Made by a program: the position numbers and the translations under genes. Shown here in pieces: positions 1 through 7,893 of a stretch of 40,056 nt of DNA. Source of the DNA: Acidobacteriota bacterium. Its GTDB lineage: Bacteria; Acidobacteriota; Vicinamibacteria; Vicinamibacterales; UBA8438. Below the pieces are notes generated by a model that saw only the letters and a program-made list of their open reading frames with translations, had not been told where the DNA came from and did no database searches. The stretch is from positions 1 through 40,056 of the forward strand of contig PAUN01000012.1 of the NCBI GenBank assembly GCA_002712885.1, written 5' to 3'. Numbering within the stretch: position 1 is the first letter of the stretch; every line of letters starts with the position of its first letter.

Positions 1-139
1 CAGGGGAGGTAGCCCCCTATAACCCATTTCCGCAGTTGCCTGGGTCAGCGACCTCCTGGGAGGAGGGGCAAGTAGGAGGAAATCTATCCGTGGGCCATCC
101 CACCCACGAAACTGAAGCTGGTGAAGCTAACGTGGCGAC

Positions 140-396
140 TCACTGCGGGTGCGCGGCGTCCCACTCGCGAGCGAGGCGCTGAGCGTCGGCGACCTGTTCG
201 GCGCTCATCTTGGCTCTAACGCGGTCGCGAGCCGAGACTGCCGACTCTCGATCCTCACCGGTGCTTCGTGAGGCCGTGAGGTTGAACCACATGTGTGCCT
301 GCACGTAGTCCTTCGGCACGCCTTGGTCGTTGAAGCAACTGACCCCAAGGATGGACTGTCTCCCTGCTCAGCCGCCAGGCGATACCAGCGAGGCAC
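140..396 (-). pseudogene. Broken Sel1-repeat protein, C-terminal remnant
   Basis: Read on the minus strand, one frame from a GTG at 396 gives WYRLAAEQGD, the start of a typical Sel1 repeat. After a frame change the next frame continues with GVPKDYVQAHMWFNL, then a Ser/Arg-rich turn, then AEQVADAQRLAREW, ending at a TGA at 140-142. This order is the usual C-terminal end of short Sel1-like repeat proteins, so both halves belong to one former gene. The frames differ, and a stop codon lies just upstream of the GTG, so no intact product can be read. Sel1 repeats form alpha-helical scaffolds for protein-protein contacts. A single sequencing error could explain the frame change but not the missing N-terminal part. 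Confidence 0.7.
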
Positions 397-503
397 TCTC
401 TAGCGATAACGACGAACATCTAGTCCACGTTCGTAAGGTCACGATGACCGATCCAGTCGAACACTGAACCGACCACCGTGAGCCCAGCACGTAGAGCCAC
501 CAC

Positions 504-887
504 CTATTCGATGTCGTACATCTTCCCGTTGAAAGTGCGCGCCTCAAAATCCATCACACCCTCGGTTCTGATTTTCTGGCCGGTAGAAACCTCGTGCACT
601 AACGACACATTTCCCCGAAGCTCGTTGCCAATTCGCTCCCAAGTCCCTTCGCCGAAACCAGCCGCCAACGTCCCGTCATCTAGAACACCTCGACCAACCC
701 AGCTGCACGAGCCGCTGTTCGCTGCAGCCTCGGACAGAGTCGTGGTCATAATTAGAGACCCCAAAACGACAGGGAATCCTGTGGCTGCGCCTTCATAGGA
801 CATAAGTTGCTGAACCTGACCGTCCGCAGTTTTACTAACCACGACACCGGTGTTCTTGAATGTGTACTCTCCAGTCGGGTCTGCCAT
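504..887 (-). CDS. Hypothetical protein, 127 residues, unrecognised
   Basis: I do not recognise the family. The start chosen is the ATG at 887, because an AAAGGAGAG ribosome-binding site lies a few bases upstream; an in-frame upstream start at 917 would place that site inside the gene. The protein has no signal peptide and no membrane segment. It is rich in Gly, Thr and Val, with alternating polar and hydrophobic stretches that suggest an all-beta fold such as a small barrel (for example calycin-like). This is only a pattern-based guess. The gene stands alone between a broken Sel1 gene and the pyruvate dehydrogenase operon. A CATTGG/CCAATG inverted repeat lies 28 bases upstream of the start. 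Confidence 0.7.
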   Translation of the reverse strand: MADPTGEYTFKNTGVVVSKTADGQVQQLMSYEGAATGFPVVLGSLIMTTTLSEAAANSGSCSWVGRGVLDDGTLAAGFGEGTWERIGNELRGNVSLVHEVSTGQKIRTEGVMDFEARTFNGKMYDIE

Positions 888-914
888 CGACTCTCTCCTT
901 TGGTGAATGGTTTG

Positions 915-938
915 CATTGGAAATTATTGTGACCAATG
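915..938. repeat. Inverted repeat upstream of the hypothetical gene
   Basis: CATTGG and CCAATG form a perfect six-base inverted repeat around an AT-rich 12-base spacer. It lies just upstream of the ribosome-binding site of the minus-strand gene that starts at 887. It could be an operator or a leader hairpin. The match is short and may be chance. Confidence 0.35.
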
Positions 939-1021
939 CTTCAATACGCTCGGCCTCAGGCTTATAGTCTGTTGCCGTAGACGCCGATGCTACTGCAGGC
1001 AAGGGGCGCAATGCGACTACC

Positions 1022-1040
1022 GCGGGTGTGCGGCGTCCCA
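1022..1040. repeat. Second copy of the Sel1 C-terminal tail sequence
   Basis: These 19 bases match 145-163 at 18 positions. On the minus strand both translate as WDAAHP followed within one codon by a stop. This copy therefore looks like a relic of a second Sel1-type C-terminus, placing Sel1 tails on both sides of the hypothetical gene at 504-887. The similarity is short, so a duplication is only suggested. Confidence 0.4.
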
Positions 1041-1347
1041 TTGCCGTGACGCAACTCGCGGCCCAGCCCTGGCTCTGGGCCGCGCAGGCCGCCGGCGCCT
1101 GGGCGCGAATGAGAACCTCGCTCTTGGCGTCGTGGCCGCCCGCCCCGCCGCTAGCAACCCGTGCCCAGTGCGGTGCCTGTCCCCCGCGGCTCCGCCGGCA
1201 GCACCGGTCGCCCCAGTCCGGTAGACTGAGGGGTACGGTCGACGCAGGTCATGCACCCGTCAGGTGACACTGGCTGACGTCCAACCGGCACCCACTCCTG
1301 ACGCTCTCTCGGCCTCGCTGGTACGCAGACAGATATACGAGAACACG

Positions 1348-4014
1348 ATGACGGACACGACACGCGATGTCCCGCGGATCGACGAAGGCGAGATCCACGA
1401 CTGGCTCGAATCGCTCGACGCGGTCATCGACCAGCACGGGCTGACAGCGACCGGTCGCCTGCTCCAGGAATTGGCGCGGCGCGCCGAGCACGCCGGCGTG
1501 CGGCTGCCGTTCACGGCCAACACGCCGTACCTGAACACGATTCAACCAGAAGAAGACCCGGCCTATCCTGGCGACCGCGACCTGGAGCAGCGCCTCAAGA
1601 GCCTGATCCGATGGAATGCGCTCGCCATGGTGGTCCGAGCGAATCGCCACGCCGATGGCATCGGCGGCCACATCTCGACCTTTGCCTCGGCGGCGACGCT
1701 GTACGAGGTCGGATTCAACCACTTTTTCCGGGCGCCGACCGACAACCAGCAAGGCGATCTGGTCTATTACCAAGGCCACGCGTCACCGGGCATCTACGCC
1801 CGCGCCTATCTGGAGGGTCGGTTCAGCCGCGAGCACCTGGAGAACTTCCGGCGCGAACTCAAAGGACCGGGACTCTCTTCGTATCCGCATCCCTGGCTCA
1901 TGCCAAACTTCTGGGAATTCCCGACGGTCTCGATGGGGCTGAGCCCCATCATGGCCATCTACCAGGCTCGGTATCAACGCTATCTGGAGGATCGAGGGCT
2001 CATCCCCCCCAGCGACGCCAAGGTGTGGGCGTTCCTGGGTGACGGCGAAACGGATGAACCGGAGTCGCTGGGCGCGATCACGCTGGCGTCCCGCGAACGA
2101 CTCGACAACCTGATCTTCGTCGTCAACTGCAATCTCCAGCGGCTGGACGGCCCGGTCCGGGGCAACGGACAGATCATTCAGGAGCTTGAAGCGGCGTTCC
2201 GCGGAGCGGGGTGGAACGCCATCAAGGTAATTTGGGGTCGCGATTGGGACCCCCTACTGGCGGCCGACGAAGAGGGTCTACTTGTGCGGCGGATGAGCGA
2301 GACCGTCGACGGGCAGTATCAGAAGTACGCCGTGGAATCCGGCGCGTATGTGCGCGACCACTTCTGGGGCAAGCACCAAGGGCTACGCGACCTGGTCACG
2401 CACCTGAGCGACAAAGAACTGAAGAAACTGCGCCTCGGCGGTCACGACCCGGCGAAGGTGTACTCCGCGTTCGCGGCCGCCATCGCCCATCGCGGCTCTC
2501 CGACCGTCATTCTGGCCCGCACCATCAAAGGGTACGGGCTGGGCGAGGGGGGCGAGGGGCGCAACATCACGCATCAACAGAAGAAGCTCAACGAAGAGGA
2601 ACTGCGCGCCTTCCGCGACCGCTTTCACATCCCGCTCTCCGACGACGAGATCGCCGAACTGCCCTTCTACATACCAGATCGCAAGAGTCCGGAGATGGTG
2701 TATCTGCGAGAGCGCCGCGAGGCGCTGGGAGGATCGGTACCACAGCGAGGCCACCGCGCGGCCCCCCTGACCTCCGTTCCGGCCGAGCCGTTCGCGGAAC
2801 TGCACGCGGGCAGCAGCGACCGGGAGATGTCCCTGACCATGGGTTTCGCCAGGCTCCTCAGCCGGTTGCTGCGCGACGAGGACATCGGAAAATTGATCGT
2901 GCCGATCGTGCCAGACGAGGCGCGTACGTTCGGGATGGAGGCACTGTTTCGACAGGTCGGCATCTACGCGCACGCCGGTCAGCACTATGAGCCGGTCGAC
3001 CATGCGACCCTGCTCTACTATCGCGAAGCGGAGGACGGCCAGATTCTCGAAGAGGGCATCACCGAGGCCGGCTCGATGGCGTCGTTCATTGCCGCCGGCA
3101 CCGCCTACGCCACGCGCGGCATCAACACCATCCCGTTCTTCATTTTCTACTCCATGTTCGGGTTCCAGCGGGTCGGTGATCTGATCTGGGCCGCGGCCGA
3201 TTCACGGTGTCGAGGGTTCCTGGTCGGTGGCACAGCGGGCCGGACGACCCTGGCTGGGGAAGGACTACAACATCAGGACGGGCAGAGCCATCTGCTGGCG
3301 TACCCGGTCCCGAACATCTTGTCCTACGACCCGGCGTTCGCCTACGAGTTGGCGGTCATCATCGAAGACGGCATCCGGCGCATGTATGTCGAGGGCGAAA
3401 GTGTCTTCTACTACCTGACCGTCGAAAACGAGTCGTATGCCATGCCGCCGCTGCCGGAGGGCGCCCGCGACGGGATTCTGAAGGGCCTGTACAAACTGAG
3501 CGCCTCGAGCGCGCCGCAGGCGCATCAGGCAAAACTGCTCGGGAGCGGAGCGATTCTACGGGAAGCGTTGGCCGCACAGCGTCTGCTCGAGCGGTACGAC
3601 GTGGCCGCCGACGTCTGGAGCGTGACCAGTTGGAGCCAGTTGTACCGGGACGGGCACGCCTGTGACCGGTGGAATATGCTGCACCCCCTGGAGCCGGCTC
3701 GGGTGCCCTATGTGGCCCAATGCCTCGGTGCGGCGCCGGGTGCGGTTGTGGCGGCCAGCGACTATCTCAAGGCACTGCCTGACTCGTTGAGCCAGTGGCT
3801 CGAGACGCCGCTGGTCTCGCTCGGCACCGACGGTTTCGGTCGAAGCGACACTCGTGAGTCGTTACGCGAGTTCTTCGAGGTTGACGCGCGGTTCATCACG
3901 GTGGCGACGCTCGCGACTCTGGCGCGCCAGGGAACCATCGAACCGACGGTGGTGGCACAGGCGATCAGCGACCTGGGCATCGACGCCGAGAAGGTCGACC
4001 CGACCGTGTCGTAG
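1348..4014 (+). CDS. aceE: Pyruvate dehydrogenase E1 component, homodimeric type
   Basis: This is the thiamine diphosphate enzyme that decarboxylates pyruvate and transfers the acetyl group to the lipoyl arm of E2. The predicted 888 residues fit the single-chain AceE family (about 885-930), not the two-gene alpha/beta type. The thiamine diphosphate motif is visible as GDGETDEPES from residue 231, followed about 30 residues later by the NCNLQRLDGPVRGNG segment. Conserved AceE blocks run to the C-terminus, including the transketolase-like middle and C-terminal domains. I chose the ATG at 1348 because similarity begins soon after it; an in-frame GTG at 1264 would add 28 unlikely residues. No strong ribosome-binding site is seen. 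aceF follows after 166 bases. No E3 (lipoamide dehydrogenase) gene is in the window. Confidence 0.96.
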   Translation: MTDTTRDVPRIDEGEIHDWLESLDAVIDQHGLTATGRLLQELARRAEHAGVRLPFTANTPYLNTIQPEEDPAYPGDRDLEQRLKSLIRWNALAMVVRANRHADGIGGHISTFASAATLYEVGFNHFFRAPTDNQQGDLVYYQGHASPGIYARAYLEGRFSREHLENFRRELKGPGLSSYPHPWLMPNFWEFPTVSMGLSPIMAIYQARYQRYLEDRGLIPPSDAKVWAFLGDGETDEPESLGAITLASRERLDNLIFVVNCNLQRLDGPVRGNGQIIQELEAAFRGAGWNAIKVIWGRDWDPLLAADEEGLLVRRMSETVDGQYQKYAVESGAYVRDHFWGKHQGLRDLVTHLSDKELKKLRLGGHDPAKVYSAFAAAIAHRGSPTVILARTIKGYGLGEGGEGRNITHQQKKLNEEELRAFRDRFHIPLSDDEIAELPFYIPDRKSPEMVYLRERREALGGSVPQRGHRAAPLTSVPAEPFAELHAGSSDREMSLTMGFARLLSRLLRDEDIGKLIVPIVPDEARTFGMEALFRQVGIYAHAGQHYEPVDHATLLYYREAEDGQILEEGITEAGSMASFIAAGTAYATRGINTIPFFIFYSMFGFQRVGDLIWAAADSRCRGFLVGGTAGRTTLAGEGLQHQDGQSHLLAYPVPNILSYDPAFAYELAVIIEDGIRRMYVEGESVFYYLTVENESYAMPPLPEGARDGILKGLYKLSASSAPQAHQAKLLGSGAILREALAAQRLLERYDVAADVWSVTSWSQLYRDGHACDRWNMLHPLEPARVPYVAQCLGAAPGAVVAASDYLKALPDSLSQWLETPLVSLGTDGFGRSDTRESLREFFEVDARFITVATLATLARQGTIEPTVVAQAISDLGIDAEKVDPTVS

Positions 4015-4081
4015 CGCCTATATCCGCAGGCTGGTTGCCCTGCGAGGCGCTCGTCTGACAAGGCGCGACGAGGGAGCAGGC

Positions 4082-4115
4082 GGGCTGTGACCGAGGACGC
4101 AACGCCGCCAGACGG
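4082..4115. repeat. Dispersed intergenic repeat, copy 1
   Basis: GGGCTGTGACCGA, six variable bases, then AACGCCGCCAGACGG. The same arrangement with identical spacing occurs at 31395-31428, and an AAGGCGCG-containing segment lies upstream of both. Both copies are intergenic. The constant arms with a variable centre suggest a dispersed element family rather than a gene relic. Confidence 0.6.
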
Positions 4116-4180
4116 GCGGGTCGCCGGGAAACCAGGTGTGGGATTCTGGGCTCAGCCTCGACTGACTAATGGAGAGGGAC

Positions 4181-5479
4181 GTGACAACCAAGGTCAAGCT
4201 TCCAGAGCTGGGTGAAGGCATTGAGGGCGCCGAAGTCGTGCGCGTGCTTGTCAGCGTCGGCGAGACCGTGACGACCGACCAGCCACTACTCGAGATAGAG
4301 ACCGACAAGGCGACCGTCGAAGTGCCCGCGCCAGCCGCCGGCACGATCACGGAGATTGCGGTCACGGCCGGCACGACGATGGCGGTAGGGGCGACGATAC
4401 TGACGCTCGACTCTGCGCCCGCCACTGGCGGCGAGACCGCGCCGGCACCGACCACATCGATCGATCCACCCGCAACGACCGAGGCCGCCCCAACGCCCGC
4501 GTCCTCCCCCGCGGTGCCGGCGCCCACCCCAACATTCACATCGGTGCGACCGGGGTCGGTCTCCGTGGGGCCCCGGCGTGAGACCGGCCGCCGCCGGGCC
4601 CTGGCCGCGCCATCCGTGCGGAAGCTCGCCAGGGAAATCGGCGTGGACATCGACACGGTCACTGGAACCGACACCGGAGGTCGGGTGAGCACCGATGATG
4701 TCAAGACATACGCCCGGCAGGCGCTAACCCGGTCGGCCAGCCCGGGCGCGCCCTCGGCCGCCCCAGCGCTGCCAGATTTCTCACGCTGGGGCCCGGTTGA
4801 GCGCGAGCCGATGACCCGTGTGCGCCGCACCGTGGCTCGGCGCATGAGCCAGGCGTGGCAGACGGTCGCACACGTGACCCAACACGATCGAGCGGACGTC
4901 AGTGAGTTCGAGGCGGTCCGCAAGACGGTCAAGAAAACCTCACCCGACCTGCCGTTGACGGTCACCGCCTTTGCCGTGGCCGTGGTAGCCGCCGCGCTCA
5001 AGACCTTCCCTAAGTTCAACGCCTCGCTCGACACGGAACGCAACGAGATCATCTATAAGGGCTACATCAACATCGGGGTGGCGGTGGACTCTGACCGGGG
5101 ACTCCTGGTGCCGGTGATCCAGGAAGCGGACCAGAAAAGCCTCGGGACGCTGTCGACGGAGATCGCCACATTGGCCGACAAAGTGCGCACGAGCAAGGCG
5201 ACGCCTCAGGATCTGGAAGGCGGCACCTTCACCATCACGAACTTGGGCGGTCTTGGCGGGACGTCGTTCACACCAATCGTCAACTACCCGGAAGTCGCCA
5301 TTCTGGGACTGTCTCGAACCGCGCCGTCGCCGGTCTACGTGAACGACCGGTTCGAGGCTCGGCCCATTCTGCCGCTCTCCCTGTCGTACGACCATCGCCT
5401 GATCGACGGGGCGGACGGCGTGCGATTTCTGCGGTGGATTGCCAACCGGCTCGAACACCCCCTACTGCTGGAGTTGTAG
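4181..5479 (+). CDS. aceF: Pyruvate dehydrogenase E2, dihydrolipoamide acetyltransferase
   Basis: This is the core of the pyruvate dehydrogenase complex; it moves the acetyl group from E1 to coenzyme A. One lipoyl domain lies at about residues 1-78, with lipoyl-lysine K43 in ETDKATVEV. A Pro/Ala/Thr-rich linker follows, then a peripheral subunit-binding domain at about 137-178 and the catalytic domain from about 200. The catalytic HxxxDG motif is H405 to G410 (HRLIDG). Only one lipoyl domain is present, against three in E. coli. I chose the GTG at 4181 because GGAGAGG lies just upstream; an ATG at 4169 has no such site. It is downstream of aceE and probably co-transcribed. A related 2-oxoacid E2 is possible, but the AceE partner supports pyruvate. 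Confidence 0.93.
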   Translation: MTTKVKLPELGEGIEGAEVVRVLVSVGETVTTDQPLLEIETDKATVEVPAPAAGTITEIAVTAGTTMAVGATILTLDSAPATGGETAPAPTTSIDPPATTEAAPTPASSPAVPAPTPTFTSVRPGSVSVGPRRETGRRRALAAPSVRKLAREIGVDIDTVTGTDTGGRVSTDDVKTYARQALTRSASPGAPSAAPALPDFSRWGPVEREPMTRVRRTVARRMSQAWQTVAHVTQHDRADVSEFEAVRKTVKKTSPDLPLTVTAFAVAVVAAALKTFPKFNASLDTERNEIIYKGYINIGVAVDSDRGLLVPVIQEADQKSLGTLSTEIATLADKVRTSKATPQDLEGGTFTITNLGGLGGTSFTPIVNYPEVAILGLSRTAPSPVYVNDRFEARPILPLSLSYDHRLIDGADGVRFLRWIANRLEHPLLLEL

Positions 5480-5904
5480 GCACGACCCGACTCGGTGCTC
5501 CTGGCGCCTAGCGTCGCGGAACTTGAGCACGGCGGCAACCATCTAACCTAATTGAAGGGGAAAAGGTTTGAGGCCGCATGGCTCGTCAAACCAGGACGCT
5601 GGGCTTGTCGCGGGAGAATCGTCTTCTTTCACGACCGACCTGGCCCCAGGCAGGGGTCCCGTACGACCGTCGGCCCCGTTGCCCGAGCGCCCCATTCTAG
5701 GGTTGCGTCGACCTGATTGGTACTCAATACTAGTTACCCCATCCGCCGCGTCAGGTCTTAGTCCGCCCCAGTGTGACCCACGCTGAATGTTCGGGGGCGA
5801 CTACCGGTCGATGGTCACATCTCATCGGCTTGGGAGCATCTCGCGATGCCCCCCTGATACCGAATGTCGAGCCCGACCCGTGTTGGGTGGACTTCCGAGT
5901 GCCT
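5480..5904. other. Intergenic region between aceF and the KamA-family gene
   Basis: I see no supported gene in this 425-base stretch. It holds an A/G-rich patch (about 5551-5566) ahead of a 40-codon open frame that I do not accept, and a more AT-rich patch around 5700-5740 that could carry the promoter of the KamA-family gene. No terminator hairpin stands out. Confidence 0.5.
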
Positions 5905-7053
5905 ATGCCTACAGTAAATCAGAACAGCCTCCGGCCGACCACAATGGCCCCCCGACGCGTCAAATACGTCAGGCGACTCGATCAGGTCGAACAGCTCAGT
6001 CCGGAACAACGGGACCGCCTGGGGCCGGTCACGGCCCGCTATGTGTTTCGCGCCAACGACTACTACCTCGGTCTGATCGACTGGGACGATCCGGATGACC
6101 CGATCCGTCAGCTGATCATTCCTCGCGAGGAGGAACTGGCCGAGTGGGGCACCCTGGACGCCAGCAACGAAGAATCGGTGACGGTGGCGCACGGGGTCCA
6201 GCACAAATACACCGATACTGTGCTGCTGCTCTGCAATGAAGTCTGTGGAGCCTACTGCCGCTACTGCTTTCGCAAGCGGCTGTTCATGGATGACAACGAC
6301 GAAGTCACCAATGACGTCAGCGAGGGACTGCGCTACATCGCCGACCATCCGGAAGTGACGAACGTGTTGCTGACCGGCGGCGACCCGCTCTTGATGAGCA
6401 CTCGGCGGCTCGTGGAGATCTTCGAGGCGCTCCGGGCCATTCCACATGTGAAGATCATCCGGCTTGGTTCGAAGATGCCAGCGTTCGACCCGTACCGGGT
6501 CCTCAACGACCCTGACCTGCAGGCGGCGTTTCGTACCTATTCCACGCCGACCCAGCGTATCTATCTGATGGCCCACTTCGACCATCCGCGTGAGCTGACC
6601 GATGTCGCCATCCAGGGCATCGACGCCTGCATTCGCAACGGCGTCATCTGCCTGAATCAGTGCCCGATGATCAAGGGGATCAACGACGATCCCCACGTGC
6701 TCGCCGACATGTATGCGACGTTGTCCTATATCGGATGCCCTCCGTACTATCTCTTCCAGGGACGCCCAACCGCCGGAAACGAACCCTACGAGATCCCGAT
6801 CGTCCAGGGCTGGCAGACCTTCCAACGCGCCTTGACCCTCGGCTCTGGACTGGCCCGGCGCGCGCGTCTCTGCATGTCCCATGAAACCGGAAAAATCGAG
6901 ATCATGGGTGTCGATGACGAGCACATGTATCTGCGCTACCACCAGGCCAAACACGACGAGGACCTCGGCCGGTTCCTTGTCTGCCGGCGAGACGACGAGG
7001 CCTACTGGTTCGATCAGCTCGAGGTGGTGACTCACGCGCCGTCGCACGTCTGA
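5905..7053 (+). CDS. KamA-family radical SAM protein (aminomutase-like)
   Basis: The protein belongs to the lysine 2,3-aminomutase (KamA)/EpmB group of radical SAM enzymes. The iron-sulfur motif CxxxCxxC is C114-C118-C121, followed by FRKR, and the SAM-binding TGGDPL segment follows. True lysine aminomutases carry QCD and DAPGGGGK near the C-terminus, for substrate binding and the PLP lysine. Here these regions read QGR (R287) and SHETGK (K330). K330 may still hold PLP, but the lysine-selecting aspartates are not seen, so the substrate is unknown. The start is uncertain: ATG 5905 gives 382 residues; an ATG at 5944 and a GTG at 5773 are alternatives, and none has a clear ribosome-binding site. 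A betaine-type ABC transporter begins 60 bases downstream. Confidence 0.85.
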   Translation: MPTVNQNSLRPTTMAPRRVKYVRRLDQVEQLSPEQRDRLGPVTARYVFRANDYYLGLIDWDDPDDPIRQLIIPREEELAEWGTLDASNEESVTVAHGVQHKYTDTVLLLCNEVCGAYCRYCFRKRLFMDDNDEVTNDVSEGLRYIADHPEVTNVLLTGGDPLLMSTRRLVEIFEALRAIPHVKIIRLGSKMPAFDPYRVLNDPDLQAAFRTYSTPTQRIYLMAHFDHPRELTDVAIQGIDACIRNGVICLNQCPMIKGINDDPHVLADMYATLSYIGCPPYYLFQGRPTAGNEPYEIPIVQGWQTFQRALTLGSGLARRARLCMSHETGKIEIMGVDDEHMYLRYHQAKHDEDLGRFLVCRRDDEAYWFDQLEVVTHAPSHV

Positions 7054-7113
7054 CTCCCGTCTGCGCCGCTCCCCGCAACCCCGGGCGATGCCCCCTCGGC
7101 GACCAATCGCCGC

Positions 7114-7893
7114 ATGATTGAGCTGCAACACCTGGCCAAGCGATACGGCGACCGGGTCGCTGTTCGCGACCTGTCTCTCGAGGTCGCCGAGGGGGAGTTG
7201 CTCGTCCTGCTCGGCGGCTCCGGCTGTGGCAAGACCACGACACTGAAAATGATCAACCGCCTGATCGAGCCGTCGGCCGGCTCGGTGCGGGTCGATGGAG
7301 ACGACGTCTCGCAGCTCGCCACCCACGAGCTCCGGCGGCGTATGGGCTACGCCTTTCAACAGGTGGGCCTCTTTCCGCACCTGACCGTGGGCGAGAACAT
7401 CGGCATCACGCCATCCCTGCTCGGCTGGACCGATGACGCTATCCGACATCGGGTGGACGAGCTGCTAGCGCTGGTCGAGCTCGACCCGGAGACGACGCGG
7501 GATCGCGACCCGTCTGAGCTCTCGGGCGGCCAGCAGCAACGCGTGGGGGTGGCGCGGGCGCTGGCCGCCAAACCGCGGGTCATGCTGCTGGACGAACCCT
7601 TCGGCGCACTCGACCCACTGACCCGCGGACGGCTCCAGGACTCGTTCATCCGCATTCGTCGCGACCTCGGGGTCACGGCGGTCTTCGTCACCCACGACAT
7701 GGTGGAAGCGCTGCGTCTGGGCGACCGCATCGCCGTCCTGCACAACGGGTGCCTGGTACAAGTCGGTACGCCAGGCACCTTGTTGCGCGAACCGGCCAAC
7801 GACTATGTGCGGCAACTCCTCGACACCCCACGGAGGGAAGCGCGTCTCGTAGACTCCCTCCTGAGCCACGGACCAGGACCTGATTCACGATGA
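7114..7893 (+). CDS. ABC transporter ATPase, glycine betaine/choline (OpuCA/ProV) type
   Basis: This is the cytoplasmic ATPase of an importer for quaternary amine osmolytes. Walker A is GGSGCGKTT at residues 34-42, the Q-loop is near residue 82, the signature LSGGQQQR spans 136-143, and Walker B VMLLDE spans 156-161, with a switch histidine in VTHDM. The Walker A form and overall pattern match the OpuA/OpuC/ProV group. At 259 residues it lacks the C-terminal CBS domains that sense ionic strength in OpuCA or OpuAA, so gating may differ. Its stop overlaps the next gene start (ATGA at 7890-7893), so the two are translationally coupled. The exact solute cannot be read from sequence. Confidence 0.92.
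   Translation: MIELQHLAKRYGDRVAVRDLSLEVAEGELLVLLGGSGCGKTTTLKMINRLIEPSAGSVRVDGDDVSQLATHELRRRMGYAFQQVGLFPHLTVGENIGITPSLLGWTDDAIRHRVDELLALVELDPETTRDRDPSELSGGQQQRVGVARALAAKPRVMLLDEPFGALDPLTRGRLQDSFIRIRRDLGVTAVFVTHDMVEALRLGDRIAVLHNGCLVQVGTPGTLLREPANDYVRQLLDTPRREARLVDSLLSHGPGPDSR

Larger units (their letters stand above)
888..1347. other. Gene-poor region upstream of aceE
   Basis: I find no convincing gene here. Open frames on both strands are low-complexity, Arg/Ala/Pro-rich translations typical of non-coding GC-rich DNA. The stretch holds the inverted repeat at 915-938, a Sel1-tail-like relic at 1022-1040 and presumably the aceE promoter, which I cannot place with confidence. Confidence 0.6.

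Noticed and set aside
1017-1256. Minus-strand open frame of 79 codons upstream of aceE
   Set aside because: Most of it is low-complexity Arg/Ala/Pro sequence; only its last residues resemble a Sel1 tail, so I kept it as a relic rather than a gene.
4018-5052. Minus-strand open frame of 344 codons over aceF
   Set aside because: It is antisense to the aceF coding sequence; its Ser/Val/Thr-rich translation mirrors the Ala/Pro/Thr linker of AceF.
5578-5700. Forty-codon open frame after an A/G-rich patch in the aceF to KamA gap
   Set aside because: It has a GAGG near the ATG, but the peptide is Arg/Pro-rich, unlike any family I know, and too short to support.
5815-7449. Minus-strand open frame of 544 codons opposite the KamA-family and ATPase genes
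   Set aside because: It covers two well-supported plus-strand genes and shows no domain of its own; it results from high GC codon bias.
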